A stretch of DNA of 64,000 bases from Cocos nucifera (GCA_006176705.1 QRFJ01002116.1:113085-177084), one strand, 5' to 3'. Positions 1-12,374 are shown, counted from the stretch's first letter. Program-made: numbers and translations. Notes: generated from the sequence alone by a model not told the origin.

Positions 1-124
1 CTAAATACACATATGTGATAGAAAATAACCCATTTATTGATTTTAGTCAAAATTATAATTTTGCCCCTAAAAGTGTATTACAAGTGTCAGCCAATTCTGA
101 CTTCTAGGGCACATATATCTAACA
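1..124 (-). mobile_element. Truncated family-1 copia LTR (first 124 bp of the LTR)
   Basis: Read on the minus strand from 124 downward, this matches the first 124 bases of the family-1 LTRs at 10669 and 18800, beginning TGTTAGATATATGTG. The window edge cuts the rest. Sequence from 125 on is not the polypurine tract or RNase H end that precedes a 3' LTR, so this is a 5' LTR or a solo LTR inserted in the DNA transposon that starts at 125. Its target duplication cannot be checked because the other end is outside the window. Confidence 0.9.
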
Positions 125-1277
125 TATAGTAGTTGGCAAAAACCACTATTATAGGTTCTATAGTAGCAGTTATCAACCACCACAATAGAATCTATAGCAG
201 CGATTTTTGCCAACCATTGCTATAGATGCAAATATGAATTTTTTATTTTTTTTGAATATAATATAATTTTAAAATTTAAAGCTCATCTTCACTATTCATT
301 ATCTAAATAATTATCGTTAGAGTATTATCATAAAAGACTATCTCGATCCGATAGCCCTAGTTATGTCAATTAATAAAATTTGATTTTAATAACCATGAAT
401 GACCATATGATAATCTGATAGATGAAGACCATCGATTGATTCAAAAACTTATAGAGATGATCTCGATGATGTTTGTAGCATACTATCAAAATATGATTTT
501 AATCATACATCATTATTATGGTTAATCTAGCATTGGATGATTTTGGCCGCTAGATGAAAAATGTATGATCAAAAGGCCAAACAGTATTCCGATTAATAGA
601 TGATTTTTTAGATAATTGATCTTTACTACTAATTTAATTTTTTGTTTGGTAGTGATTGCAAAATTCAAACCATGTCTATATGAACTATCCATTTTAAACA
701 TATCTTATAAAAATACAAGCATAATTATATAAGGCCTTTAAGAACAAGTACCAGGAGACATATAGTTTTGGATCATTCATATATACATGGTTTTAATTTT
801 ATGATCATAATTATACAAATGATCAAAGTAGTATCTAAGATCATTTATCTAAAAAATTACCTCATAATCGAACATAGTTTGGCCTTTTGATCATCATTTT
901 TCATTTAATGCCCAAAATCATCCCATGCTAGATTGACCATGATAATGATGCCTGATTAAAGTAAGATTTTGATCATCAAGATCATTATTATAAGTTTTTG
1001 GATCAATCGATGGTTTTTATCTATCATATCATCATGCGATCGTTCATAGTCGTTGAAATCAAATTTTATCGATCAATATAGCTAGGGCTATCAGATGGAG
1101 ATGGTCTTTTATGATGATACTCTAACGATAATATTTTAGATAATGAATGATGAATATGGACTTTAAATTTTAAAATTATACATTATTCAAAAAAATATAA
1201 AAAATTCATATTTGCATCGATAGAAATGGTTGGCAAAAATTGCTACTATAGATTGGACCTATTGTAGTGATTACATA
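125..1277. mobile_element. DNA transposon with long inverted repeat, left arm and most of right arm
   Basis: Bases from about 125 to 650 are repeated in inverted orientation from about 830 to 1277. Landmarks that pair are GCTAGATTGACC-like sequence near 525 and 930, AAAGGCCAAAC near 580 and 870, the tract near 340-360 with 1085-1100, and GCAAATATGAA near 228 and 1206. The spacer is about 200 bp. Repeats of the form CTATAGCAGCGATTTT...GCTATAG lie at the outer ends. Subterminal repeats like this are typical of plant CACTA (EnSpm) or foldback non-autonomous elements; the class is inferred. There is no transposase ORF. The right arm continues at 4162 after a solo LTR insertion. Confidence 0.75.
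1273..1277. repeat. Target site duplication ACATA, left copy
   Basis: ACATA directly precedes the solo LTR and is repeated at 4157-4161 directly after it. Confidence 0.85.
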
Positions 1278-4156
1278 TGTTGGAAAATATGTCCTAAATC
1301 TAATCATCTAAGTTGTAGATGATTGAAACATGTGTATGAATTATCTAATAATAATAGTTATTTATCTTATTCATCATAAAAATTTTATCTTTCTTAAATA
1401 AACTCCTAAATTATGATGAAGTTCTTAGAACCATAATCAATCGATAAAGAAGGATTTATCGGATGGTTCTTAAATTTTTCATGATCAAATGATAAGTTAT
1501 TAATAAGAATGATAACTTATTGAGCCTAGATCGCTGTATCCATATGCATTGGTGGTCCTCATAACCAAGTAGTATAGAGATACTAGTATGACTTCTAAGT
1601 GGGATGTAGGAGTATATCTATACTGAACATGATTAATGTAGCACTCTACTATCAAGAGTAGCTAGCTAAGGCCAATGGATATAAGTATCCCTCCAACCTG
1701 AGATCACCATGATGACTTACAAGCAACTCACTATACTTTGATGCTAGACTACCTGTATTTTTAATATAGGTTCGAAAGGTTTTTGGGTATAGTCAAATAC
1801 TTATAGAGTCGGTGTGTGAGTCAAGATGGGATTGACCACTCCTAATTAACTTCAAGAAGAGAATATCTCGCTGTGTTTCAATTTAGCAAAACCTAGGCTG
1901 GGTAATCCTTGTGAGTAGTCACAAGATTTGCAAAATTTTGAAACATAATAGAGTTGACTTGTATGAGTGTTGACAGCTTACTCAAAGTCATCTTGAGCAT
2001 TATTGATCATAGGAATGAATTATACGATAATCATAGGCCAGGGTTCTAAGAATGTTGCTTTACATACATTCGACCTATCCAGACGTCGGGTACCATTGCT
2101 AGATGGTCATTTCGATTGATGCAAAAATTAATTTTTATGCTAATGGCTTAGGTTCTAAACTATGGGATCACATACATAAGAGATTATAACTTGATCAGAT
2201 GGTTAATCGGTGATTGAGAATCATGCTAAGATCAAACTATCAATATGATTGATGTTTGATCTAATGCAAATATTGCAGGAGGATCGATTAGCACTTAGAT
2301 TATCAATTAGCTCAATTTAATGGAGCAATCGCACTAAGATCAAGTCTAATTGAATTAGATTTAATTAAAATTAGTTTGAACTTAATTAAATTAAGTCTAA
2401 CTAATTTATTGGATAAGCTAATTGTATGGAAGAACAAGTCCCTATTCGACTAGAACTTGAGTCCACGTAATTTCTAATTTGATTAAAAATTAAATTAAAT
2501 TTAAATATAATTTAAATCTGATTTAATTAGGCTTCTAATTAGATTAGGATAGCCTATTAATTAGGTTGACTCAAATCTAATTGGAATTAGGTACAAAATA
2601 CTTTCACCTAGTCAAACTGCAAGACTCCCAGTTGGACTGGGATTCCACTTCTCCTTTTGCGCCCATTAAGAAGCCATGCCTTTTATATTTTTTGCCATTA
2701 CCTTTGGTATTTGCATGAGTTTTCTCATGCTAATTAGAGTTCCACCGCCCCTATTCCATTGGTTATGGGAATAAGTTTGAATTGGTCAAAACATGGAAAG
2801 TTGTTATGTCTTGATAGAGTTTTAGATTTCTAAAAGTCTTCATTCCTTATGCGCCTAATTTCCCCATGCCATGTTACTTTTGTTCACCCATTTTTGTTTG
2901 GCATTTTATGCATGGATTTCAGAATTCTCAATGCCATTTTTTTAGGGGAGGCATCCAACTCTTGGATGCCCCCACAATCTCTTCAAATTTGAATCACTAA
3001 CCACCTTCGTTTGACCTAGTTTTCCCATAATTGTAGGTGCCACTTTTTTTATTGGTTTTGGGCGTGAGAGGGATATAGATTATTCATGCAAAAATCTAAA
3101 GAGAGAGGGATGAAGAGCATGGGAAGTTGGCATCCAAAGTAGTTGGGCATGGAAGCTCCTTCTGAACATCAAGTTGTTGATGTAATGGTGAAAGAAAAGT
3201 AAGAGAAGAATGTCTTTCCTTAGATTTTCTTTCAAGAAATTTTTCTTCCTAGTTTTTGTAAGATTTTTTGATAGGAAAAATTAGAGAGGAAGAGCAGAGG
3301 GGCATGGGGATTTGGAGCTCCAAGGTTGTTGGGGCATTTAACTTCATTAGGACATCAATGATTGATGTCCTGATGAACACAAAGGAAGAGAAGAAGGTCT
3401 TCTCTTTAGGGTTCATTCTAGAGCTTCTTTCTTCTAAATCTCTTATGAGTTTTATCCCATGAAAATCAGTGAAAAGAGTTGTGAGAAAGCCATGAGGAGA
3501 GAGTCTCCTCATGTTGGGGTGCAAGTTCTTCTTTAGGACAAAGCTAGGGTTTGTCCTGGTGAAAGAAGAATTGTAGAGAAGAAAAGGTTCTTCTCTAATT
3601 TTAATGTTTTCTTCTGATCTAATTTTTGAGAAAAATAAGAGACAAGAGTCTCTTCTTCCTCCTCCTTATTCTTCATCTCTTGGAGTGTTCAAGAGATCTA
3701 AAGAATTTCTTTTAGATCGACCATCAGGAGGGATCTGCGAGAAGCTAGCACTTCGAGCAGATCTTCATTCGATGAACCTTCGACCAGAGTTATGATCTCA
3801 TGTGGATTATCTATAGAGATCGGATGTGTGTGTGGCTCCAAGGGCAACAATGGGACTCATTCACGGTGTTCTCAACCCGCATGAAAGTAAGAGATCTGAT
3901 CTCTTCTCTTACCTAGATATGATCTAGGGTTTATATCTAGAACTATTCTAGATCTAGGGTATTGATTTGATCAACACCAAAATATTTATTTTTTGATTTA
4001 TGTATGCATTATAACATGTTATAGATCCTAAATGTAGAGTTTAGTAATTAGATTAGATACTATTGTAGATTAAATAGTTTAATCTACATCTTTCACTATA
4101 TTTTATTTCGAAAATAATTTAAAATTCAAGCATAAAACCCTGCATATTTTTCATCA
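1278..4156 (+). mobile_element. Solo LTR of family-2 copia
   Basis: The sequence starts TGTTGGAAAATATGTCC and ends CATCA. It matches, in opposite orientation, the LTRs of element C (28902-31969 and 43783-46637) from end to end. The flanks carry the five-base duplication ACATA (1273-1277, 4157-4161). No PBS, PPT or internal region adjoins it, so it is a solo LTR, the usual product of recombination between the two LTRs of a full element. Length is 2879 bp. Small ORFs in it (for example 3268-3462 plus and 3249-3524 minus) overlap each other in the repeated purine-rich part and are not genes. It interrupts the right arm of the surrounding inverted-repeat transposon. Confidence 0.9.
3350..3370. 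repeat. Perfect 21-bp palindrome in family-2 LTR
   Basis: GGACATCAAT, one base, ATTGATGTCC. Related GACATCAA...TTGATGTC dyads recur in each degenerate repeat unit of the family-2 LTRs (near 29880, 30067, 44610, 44803). They may be promoter or enhancer sites of the LTR; the role is inferred. Confidence 0.6.
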
Positions 4157-4161
4157 ACATA
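4157..4161. repeat. Target site duplication ACATA, right copy
   Basis: Second copy of the five-base duplication flanking the solo LTR. Confidence 0.85.
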
Positions 4162-4545
4162 TAACTACTAGTATAGGTCCATTATATGGCAACGATTCTA
4201 TATAACTAGAATCTCAACCATAGATTCTCCACATATAGTGATGGTTGACTAACCACTTTAATAAATCAAATCTTTGATAGCAGTTAATTATAATCGCTGC
4301 TATAGATTTTACCTAATGCAACAATTATACCTAACTGATGCTATATATTTTATCTATAGCAGCGATTTTATGTAACCGCTGGCATAGAATGACCTATGGC
4401 AGTGGTTTTGCATAATCGCTATAATAAGTCTTATCTATGGATAGTGGTTAAGTATAATCGCTATCTTAGATCCTATGGCAGCGGTTTTTAAAACTACTGC
4501 AATAGTATGTGCTACCGTAGTCCCATTCTATAGTATAAAGGTAGC
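4162..4545. mobile_element. DNA transposon, distal end of right arm with subterminal repeats
   Basis: Joining 1277 to 4162 restores the inverted repeat: the complement of 4162-4195 continues the match to about 130-165. From about 4260 to 4545 there are at least four imperfect palindromic units of the type CTATRGCAGYGGTTTT...TAAYCGCTATAG (near 4354, 4392, 4434 and 4472). The right border is not sharp and is placed where the units stop. A short ORF at 4475-4720 starts inside the last unit and is probably chance. Confidence 0.65.
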
Positions 4546-5907
4546 ATATATGGAAGAGAAAAAGGAAAAGACTTTTAGAGCTACACGACACCTACTAGCT
4601 TTTGAGTCATCATCAATGCACATGAGTCAATGTTGGGCTCACCTAGCTTCAATTGTGTTGCTGAAACATTCAAGTCAACATGATCTTCAGATGATTCAAT
4701 TCGGTCCATGTTTGACTTGAAAGTTGCTTCACCAAGCTCCAGCCCTCCAATTCTTGACTAACGGTCCCTATACCCTCCAGCCAACAAGAGTACTAGAAGA
4801 CAACTCCTAGCAAGAAGATGGTTCTTTCATAGGTGGGTGTGAAGGAGAGAGGGAATTAGTGCATGATTGTGAACCGGCAGCCCGTATGTTTATTCTCCCT
4901 GAGTGGGAAGGGGAATGGAGAGCCTGTTAAACAACCTAAAATCAATAATTATCTTCTATAGGACATTTGAATTTCTGCAAAATAGGAGAAGATTCTTAAA
5001 CTTGATCTAGGCTTTATGTGGTAGCCTATGGTCTTATTCCCAATGGTGAATTGACCATGGTGTGACTCGGATGGAGAAGTGTTTAGTTTTGATCTCCACT
5101 CTCCTTTGAGACCTCTTTGCAATTCAGGATATCAATAAGGAATCAATTGTGATTGAAGTGCTTAGGTCCTAGTCATAGCCCAATAGAAGAGATTGGAGGC
5201 TATATGCCAATTGGTTGCTGGAGATTTGCCTGTTATTGAAGGTGAAGCCCTCAATAATGCCAAAGTAGAGGGCTTGTAGAACTGATCTCTTGTCCCACCA
5301 TCGATAGGGTGGAAGGCAAGGAGCTTACTTGGCCTTCCTCTAACCTCCATACCTCTTCAGCGGTTCTATGTCATTGGAGATTTGTAGGTTCTAGATGAGT
5401 GCCCGATCCCTCAAAGCAAATCATGGAATTTCAGTACTCTTTTATGAGGTGACTTGTATCTCCACACTTGAAGCAAGTTGCATTCTTAAATAGAGAGGTG
5501 GGGTCGATAGCTAGGGACTTAGTGCGTGAGGTAGAAAAGTACGAGCTAGGATTTCAAATAGGGGAGATGGAGAGATTGGATGACTTCAAATTCTAAGGTG
5601 TACCTATAGTGGTGAGGACAAAGGGTTAAATGACTTCTTGAAGGAGTAATCAAATATGAATATAGAAACACACAATATTTATAGCCAAGAATCTCTTTGG
5701 AAAGCAAAGGAAGTTGGGGCTTCTAAATATGAGACTCCAAATTCATGTGGGTCCTCTTGCTTCCATGGGCTAGCCACATCACGTCAAGCAAAGTGCCTAT
5801 TCATGAATCCTAGGAGGTTGGCATTTGCCCCCGTGGCTATGCTCGATTAGTTGGAAGTAGTGAGGTAGTGATGACTAGGAGCCCTTATCTACCTCGAACC
5901 CAAGCTC
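4546..5907. other. Unassigned sequence between the DNA transposon and element B
   Basis: This 1.36-kb stretch shows no similarity to any other part of the window. ORFs are short (62-81 codons) on both strands and I recognise no domain. The plus strand around 5000-5400 has the feel of a decayed coding region with many stops, possibly retrotransposon gag-like, but I cannot support that. It is the only piece here that could be ancient or low-copy host sequence. AGCTC at 5903-5907 would be the left target duplication of element B. Confidence 0.3.
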
Positions 5908-8177
5908 TGTTAGATGTGTATCCTAGAAGCCAGATTGGTTGACACTTGTAATACACTTCTAAAGATAATTTTATAATTTTAACTATAAATTAATAAATAA
6001 ATTATTTTTTATCATAGTGTATATTTAAAGTATCTGTGATACATCCTTTGAGTTAATGGTAATGATAATTCATATTTTCAAGAGTTAAAAATTTGAGACA
6101 TGAATTTTCATAATTAACTCATAAACAGCTTCCGACCGTAGGATCATCATGAGAATGGTGATCGATCTAGAAGATTGGTATACGATCGCTTTTCTAGGAT
6201 AGATGTATCTTAAGTCTATGGTGTGGAGACACCAGAGCGAGAGTATAGATACTCATTAGAGAATGAGGGCACTGAGTGTGACCACCTCGAGCAATCATAA
6301 GAAAGTCTACCTTCTTGTCGATGACTGGCTTGATGTTGCAGTGGTGTATCTGGTTCTTTGATCTGAGGTGCATCGATAGTTCATCTTGAGGGCTTTAAAG
6401 TTTGACTATACCATAACTCGATCTCCTAGTCATTTGAAATCCTGAGGTGTATGTTGGCTATAGCATATTCATTGTAGAAATTGGATTGCACCAATAGGAG
6501 ATCTATCTACCTCAATAGATGAGGAGCAGCCCTATGATAATCATGAGATTGAATCCTTTAGCCCATGGCCATGGCAGAGTGAAGATGATAGAAATAGTTT
6601 CTATTAGGATTTTACATTGGATTCAAATCGAATGATTAATTCATATGATGGATGTTGGCTTTGATGAGTTCACCTTAACCCTAATCCAATCGGAAGCTCA
6701 GGATAGAAGAACCCAATTACACAGGTAACTGCACCAAGAGGTTCGCTTTCAATTCTGATGGATTGCCACCATATATTACTAGATGTCATTGGTGGATTTT
6801 AGAAGTAATTAAAATGATTTTGATGATCGATCATTCTAATTATATGAATCAGAAAAGTTCTGGTCCATCGAAAGGTGTTTCGATGATGTTAATGATGGAG
6901 ATCACGACATGTCTCATTACCATATAGAATTGAATCTAACTAGATCACACAAATAAGAATTTGGATCTGGATATTATCAATTGAGCTAACCCAGTTCGAT
7001 TGATTTGGATTAGATCCAATCAGGTTCAAGGTAATCATGCTAGCACAAGATTGAGCGTGACTTTCTCCTTCTATAATCTTTTTGATTCATCTTAACTGAA
7101 TCAAATTTAATTTAACTCATTCCTGTATCTTGAATGGGTTTATTTTCATCTGACTGGAACCTATCCAAGCTAGATTAATTATAGAAATTAAATCCATTCA
7201 TACTGCAAATGGACTAGGGTCAAAAGTTGACCTATTTAAGAGGATTGATGGTCAATTGATCAGATGCTTCTATAAAACTTTTTAAAAAAATTTTTGATCT
7301 AATTTTTAGATATGTGATAGGGCTCGAGTCATGCTATGGGTGTGCCAAATTTCATGATTTATGGTAGAGTTTTGACTAAGTTTTGATAGAGTTTGATTTG
7401 GATCAAACTCTTAAGGAAAGAGTCCTAGGCGCAATGGACTATTCCTTATCTACTCATGTCACCCACTTTCTGAATCAATTTTTGAGAAAAAACTAGATGA
7501 CATTTGGTGGCTTTTCGTGGAGAATAATCTCTAGAGTCTCTTTGATCAAATAATAAGTGATTTGGTCAAAGAAAAACTCTAGATGGTGTTGGGTTTGAGA
7601 AACCTTTCTCATGCCATTGTGATGTGTCGCACAAAATATATTTTCCATGCCCAAAGGAGCCAGCTCTCAGATATCCCACACCCCTTCTATTCTCTCTCTC
7701 CCTCTCTTCTATAAGCCTAAAAGTTTAGGCATAAATCTGAGTTGAAGGTCCAAGATTTTTGGCAAAAGATTCAGGATCTACACGATGGTATTCATGAGAT
7801 GGACAAGCAGCTTTCTCAAATTATTTTGAAGGTTCTTCAAATCAAATTTAATTTTGATATTAAAAAAAAAAGATTCATGAGGAGAAGATGTCTAGATCCT
7901 ACCTAAGTGGACATTGGTAGAGGCCAGGCGTGTGCGTGGCTCCTTCCAGAACCTCAGGACAGATCAGAATCATCGTAGGATAATCTGATTTCCCAAAATA
8001 AGGTATGAAATTAAATTAGATTTAATTTTCTTTTTGATTTTTAATATTAGATCTTTAAGATTAGATTTGAGATGTCTAATATTTGATTAAGATCATAGGA
8101 AATTTTTTTTAAAATATTCCTTCAGATCCAATCAGATCTGAACGATCCTATGCAAGAAAAATAGGATTTTTTCTTTA
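5908..8177 (+). repeat. LTR 1 of tandem element B (family 1, older subfamily)
   Basis: Starts TGTTAGATGTGTATCC and ends TTCTTTA (expected CTTCA) just before a PBS. Length is 2270 bp. It aligns throughout with the LTR at 24403-26670 and more distantly with the element A LTRs. The TATA region is degenerate (TTCTATAAGCC near 7710), unlike the clean TATA box of the younger subfamily. Confidence 0.9.
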
Positions 8178-8192
8178 ACTGGTATCAGACCT
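8178..8192 (+). other. Primer binding site of B1
   Basis: ACTGGTATCAGACC immediately follows the LTR and matches the initiator-Met tRNA 3' end complement (TGGTATCAGAGC) with damage at its end. Confidence 0.85.
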
Positions 8193-10097
8193 ATGTTGGC
8201 AGTTCATTAGATCTATTTTAGATCTGATTTAAGTTTTATTTATGATCTAATATTGAAGGATTTCAGATGTCACATCAGATGTGAGTAGATCTAAAATCAA
8301 AAAATTAAAAATTAAATCATTTAGATCTAATATGTATGAGATGCATGACTAGACAAGGTATAGAATAGTTCTGTGTAGTTTAGTATGATCATGTATTTAA
8401 TTTGATTAAATATAATTTTAGATCTATTTAATTTTTATTTTTCTAATATTATAATTATTGTAATTATATCTAAAAATAAAAAATAAAATTTTTAATTTTT
8501 GATTTATTCATATGAGATATGAAAGATTTATTCATATGAGATAAGAAAGATGCAAGCTTAGACTAGTTATAGAATAGTTCTATAAAATACCTAGAATAGT
8601 TTTGTTTGATGTGATCAAATTTAAATTTTATATTTTAGATTAAATACATAATATTTTAGATCTGAAAGCATGCATATTTAATTTAGTTATGATACATGAG
8701 ATGTATGCAACATATGTATAAGTTAGATTATTAATTGTATATGCGATATATGATTTAGATCTAACTAGTTTTCTAGTAAGAATTATATTTTTGATTAAGA
8801 TGTTTTCCTTGGCTATCCGATCATAAGAATAAAGTAGAGTTTAAAGGCCCTCATCTTCCATTCGATGGGGTATTCTTATGATATGTAGGGATGCTGCGCA
8901 TTCGTTCTTAATCAAAAATTAAAACTTATTTTTCTGTAAAATCCTAGAATCCTAGGATTTTATTACATGTTTTATTTATAAACCCAAAATTTAATTAAGA
9001 ATTAAGATTATAAAATTAATTAGATCTAAATTATAAATTTTTAGATTTAAGACATATTCATAAAATTAGATTCGAGCTTTGGTAGCTCAATTAGGTCTAG
9101 CGGTTGATTAAATCGAATCAAGAGTTGGTTAGATAGGATCAAAGAAAGCTTAGATTTGACCAGCCTAATAGAATTAATTCTGGATCAAGATCGAATCACA
9201 TTCAAATGTGGCTCGATCAAGTTAAGATCTAATTTGGCTCTGCAGTTCGAACCTGTATTGTAGGATAATCCAATTATTTTTGATTTGATAATTTGGTGTC
9301 TAAGATAAGTTTGGCAGATACGATCGACTGATTTTTAATTGAAAGCTATTCGATTTGAATGCATTCTTATCGAGTTAATGACATATCCATTCCACTGGTC
9401 TCACTTCCCTGGCCATTTGTGTCGACCTAACTTTGATTCGAGATGGCTAACAATTCGAGCCAACCCATGCCACTAGATTAGTCATAATTGTTATGACTAA
9501 GTCAAGTCAAGTTTAAAGAGACCTAAATTAAATCTTCTTAAAAAAATATTAAGTCTAAGATCTTCCACCATTGTAGATGTATAGGCCCTTCCCGGGGTTG
9601 ATTGTTCTCGGACTGGATACGGTGATTCAGTTGCACTGGAAAGATGCAACCATATCTATTAGGCATTGATGCTATGGGTTAGAGGATAGATTGGGCTCAA
9701 TATTTTGAATACAGTGAGGGACCGAATTAGGAATCCAATAAGTGCAAATGATGTGTCTGACTTAACTAAGGAGTGGATCAATATTTCGAACACGATGTGA
9801 TTCATGAATTAGAGACCAAATTTGGGTGCACCATGGTTAGAGAATCATTGTAGAAGAATTGTTCACTCATCGATTGACCCATTATCAACAATTGTTAGGT
9901 GAGGTGATGAGCTAGTTGGTGAGATCACACCATCCACTAGAAATCAATAGTCATGGAGATTTTTGCATCTCTGCCAAGAAAGTATAGGGATCCGAGTAAA
10001 TAGTGGTAGCCTAATTTATTTAAAAATCAAACTCCTAAATAAATTGGTTAAGTCTAATTATAAAATCTAACTAGAAACTTTGACTCTCTATAGAAAA
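8178..10097 (+). other. Long untranslated leader of B1
   Basis: These 1920 bp between PBS and gag carry no long ORF and align along their length with the leaders of A, B2, E and F. The conserved hairpin region (ATCATAAGAAT near 8822, ATTCTTATGAT near 8873) is perfect here. The site equivalent to the splice-donor-like motif of A reads AAGATAAGT near 9303, so GT is lost. Confidence 0.8.
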
Positions 10098-10668
10098 ATA
10101 TCTGTGTCCAATCCACTAACCCGTATCCTGGACACCCAAAAACTGACCAGATCCAACTACAAGGATTGGCTTCAGAACTTTAAAATTAAGTTGGATTCTG
10201 AGAAGTTGACTGATGGTTGGAACAGGATCCTCCCACCTTACTAGCCCATCAATCTGCTGATCAGAGAGCATCTCTAGAGAAGTGGATGGATGAAGATAAC
10301 AAAGCCAAGGTATTACATGTTGGGCTCGATGTCTTATGAGCTCCAATGCCAATATGAAGACATTAAGACTAGCCACCAAATGTTGGCTCACCTGTAAGAG
10401 CTGTTTAGTGAATAGAGTCGCATAGCCAAATATCAAGTCACTAAGAGACTATTTAAGGTTCAAATGCATGATGGGCAGTCCATCCAAGATCATTGTCTAA
10501 TGATGATCAAGGACTTAGAAGAGCTTGAGAAGCTTAATGTTAAGTTAGATCATGATCTATAATTTATATAATTCTGTAGTCCTTGACTAATGCATATGGG
10601 CAATTCATCATAAACTACCATATGCATAAACTTCAAAATATCTTGGCTGAACTTATGAACATGCTGGT
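10098..10668 (+). pseudogene. gag of element B1, 5' part, broken
   Basis: This aligns with the gag start of A (14826) and B2 (28572), but the start codon is ATA (10098-10100) instead of ATG. The region corresponds to the N-terminal gag and part of the UBN2/retrotransposon Gag domain, which forms the particle coat in this family. Stops and frameshifts break it. It is cut at CTGGT (10664-10668) by insertion of element A, and gag resumes at 21081. Assignment rests on alignment with the clearer copies in A and E. Confidence 0.75.
10664..10668. repeat. Target site duplication CTGGT, left copy
   Basis: CTGGT immediately before the TG of element A, repeated at 21081-21085. The uninterrupted site can be seen in B2 gag near 46872 (ATGCTGGTTACTG). 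Confidence 0.95.
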
Positions 10669-11574
10669 TGTTAGATATATGTGCCCTAGAAGCCAGAATT
10701 AGCTGACACTTGTAATACACTTCTAAGGGCAAAATTATAATTTTGACTATAATCAATAAAATGGATGATTTCTATCACATATGTGTATTTAGTGTCTGTG
10801 ATATATCCTTTGAGTTAATGGTAATGATAATTCATATTTTCAAGAGTTGAAAATTTAAGATATGAATAATCATTATTAACTCATAAAATGCTCCCAACCA
10901 TAGGATCATCACGAGGATGGTGATTGATCTGGAAGATTGGTGTACAATCGCTTTTCTTTAGTAGATGAGTCTTGAGTCTATGGTGTGGAGATACCGGAGC
11001 GAGAGTATAGGTACTCGTTAGAGAACGAGGGCACTGAGCGTGACCACCTCGAGTAGTCATTAGGAAGTCTACCTTCTCGTCAATGACTGACTCGATGCTG
11101 CAGTAGTGTGTCTGGTTCTTTGACCTGAGATGCATCGGTAGTTCACCTTGAGGGTGTTATAGTTTGACTACACACATTACTCGGTCTCCTAGCCATATGG
11201 AATCCTGAGGTGTATGTTGGCTATAGCATGTTCATTGTAGGAACTGGATTGCATCAAGATGGAATCTATCTACCTCGGTGGTAGAGGAGCAGCCCTATGA
11301 TGATCATGAGAATCAAGTCTAGAAGTCCATGGCCATGGCAGAGTGAAATAATAGAAAGAGTTTCTATTTAGATTTTCACATTCGGACTTGAATCGAATGA
11401 TTACATCATATGACAGAAACTAGGGTTTGACGAGTTCACCTTAACCCTAATCTGATCGGGGCTCAAGATAGAAGAACTTAATCACACAGGTAGCTGCACC
11501 AAGAGGTTCGCATTCAGCTCTGATGGGTTGCCACCATATACTGCTAGGTGTCACTGGTGGATTTTGGGAGCAAT

Positions 11575-11603
11575 TAGAATGATTTAGATGATCGATCATT
11601 CTA
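11575..11603. repeat. Conserved dyad in family-1 LTR
   Basis: TAGAATGAT and ATCATTCTA form a perfect 9-bp inverted repeat with an 11-base spacer. The same dyad is in the other family-1 LTRs (for example near 19710 and 53255). Confidence 0.6.
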
Positions 11604-12136
11604 GCTGTTCGAATCAGAAGAGTTCTGATCCATCGAAAGGAGTTTCGATGATGTCGATGATAGAGATCATGACATATCCCATTACCATACAGAACTGAAC
11701 CTAACTGGGTCACACAAACAAGGGTTTGAATCTGGTGATCATCAATTGAACTGATCTAGTTCAATTGATCTGAATGAGATTCAATTAGGTTCAAGGAAAT
11801 CGTGCTAGCACTCGATTGAACCTAACGTTCTTCTTTTACTATCATAAATAAGTTGTCCTGACTGAGCCAAAGGAAGTTTGTGCTCAATCAGAGGCCTTCA
11901 TATGGTCTGACTGGAGGTTGTCCAGATTAGAAAAGGGTTGTCTCTTATTTTGTAAGACAATACCTGCCATTTTTTGGTCACCTGCCATTTCTTCGTTCCT
12001 TTGACTTTGGTCAAAAGTTGACCTTTGACTGGTCAAATGTTGACCATTGACACTTTGACTTTCTATCCACATGTCATGCACCTATTGGAGAGCTGGTGGG
12101 GGGCTTGTCCCCCTGCCAGAACCTGGCAAGGAAGGA

Positions 12137-12164
12137 GGGCGCACGCCACCCTTGGCGTGTGCCC
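12137..12164. repeat. GC-rich hairpin in LTR U3
   Basis: GGGCGCACGCCA and TGGCGTGTGCCC are an inverted repeat with one mismatch, a GC island in AT-rich sequence about 210 bp upstream of the TATA box. A longer version lies at 52697-52728 in element E. Confidence 0.6.
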
Positions 12165-12374
12165 AAGTTGGAGGCGCCAGGAGTCCCTGTTGGACAAGGG
12201 ACTCCATCTCCTTTTTGGATTCCAATTAGAGTTCTCCTAAGAACCAAGTTTGACTGGTCTTAGATGCCATCTAAGGAGGAATCCAAGGGACTCTATTTCC
12301 ACCAATCAGATTTAGATCTGATTTCACAAAGGGTTGTGATTGGTTGGGAAGAAGAGGAGTTGGATCACGCATAG

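Noticed and set aside
3249..3524. Overlapping ORFs on both strands in the solo LTR
   Set aside because: They lie in purine-rich degenerate repeats of the LTR, and their strands overlap; chance ORFs.
4475..4720. 81-codon plus-strand ORF as a host gene
   Set aside because: It starts inside the subterminal repeat of the DNA transposon, has no recognisable domain, and has no neighbouring exon-like frame.
10754..10759. AATAAA near the LTR start as the poly(A) signal
   Set aside because: It lies about 1.6 kb upstream of the TATA box, in U3, so it cannot end transcripts begun in the same LTR's R region; the later AATAAA is better placed.
10881..11135. Antisense ORF MHLRSKNQTHYCSIE... seen in several LTRs as a gene
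   Set aside because: It is antisense to the LTR, frame and length vary between copies, and it is explained by LTR similarity.
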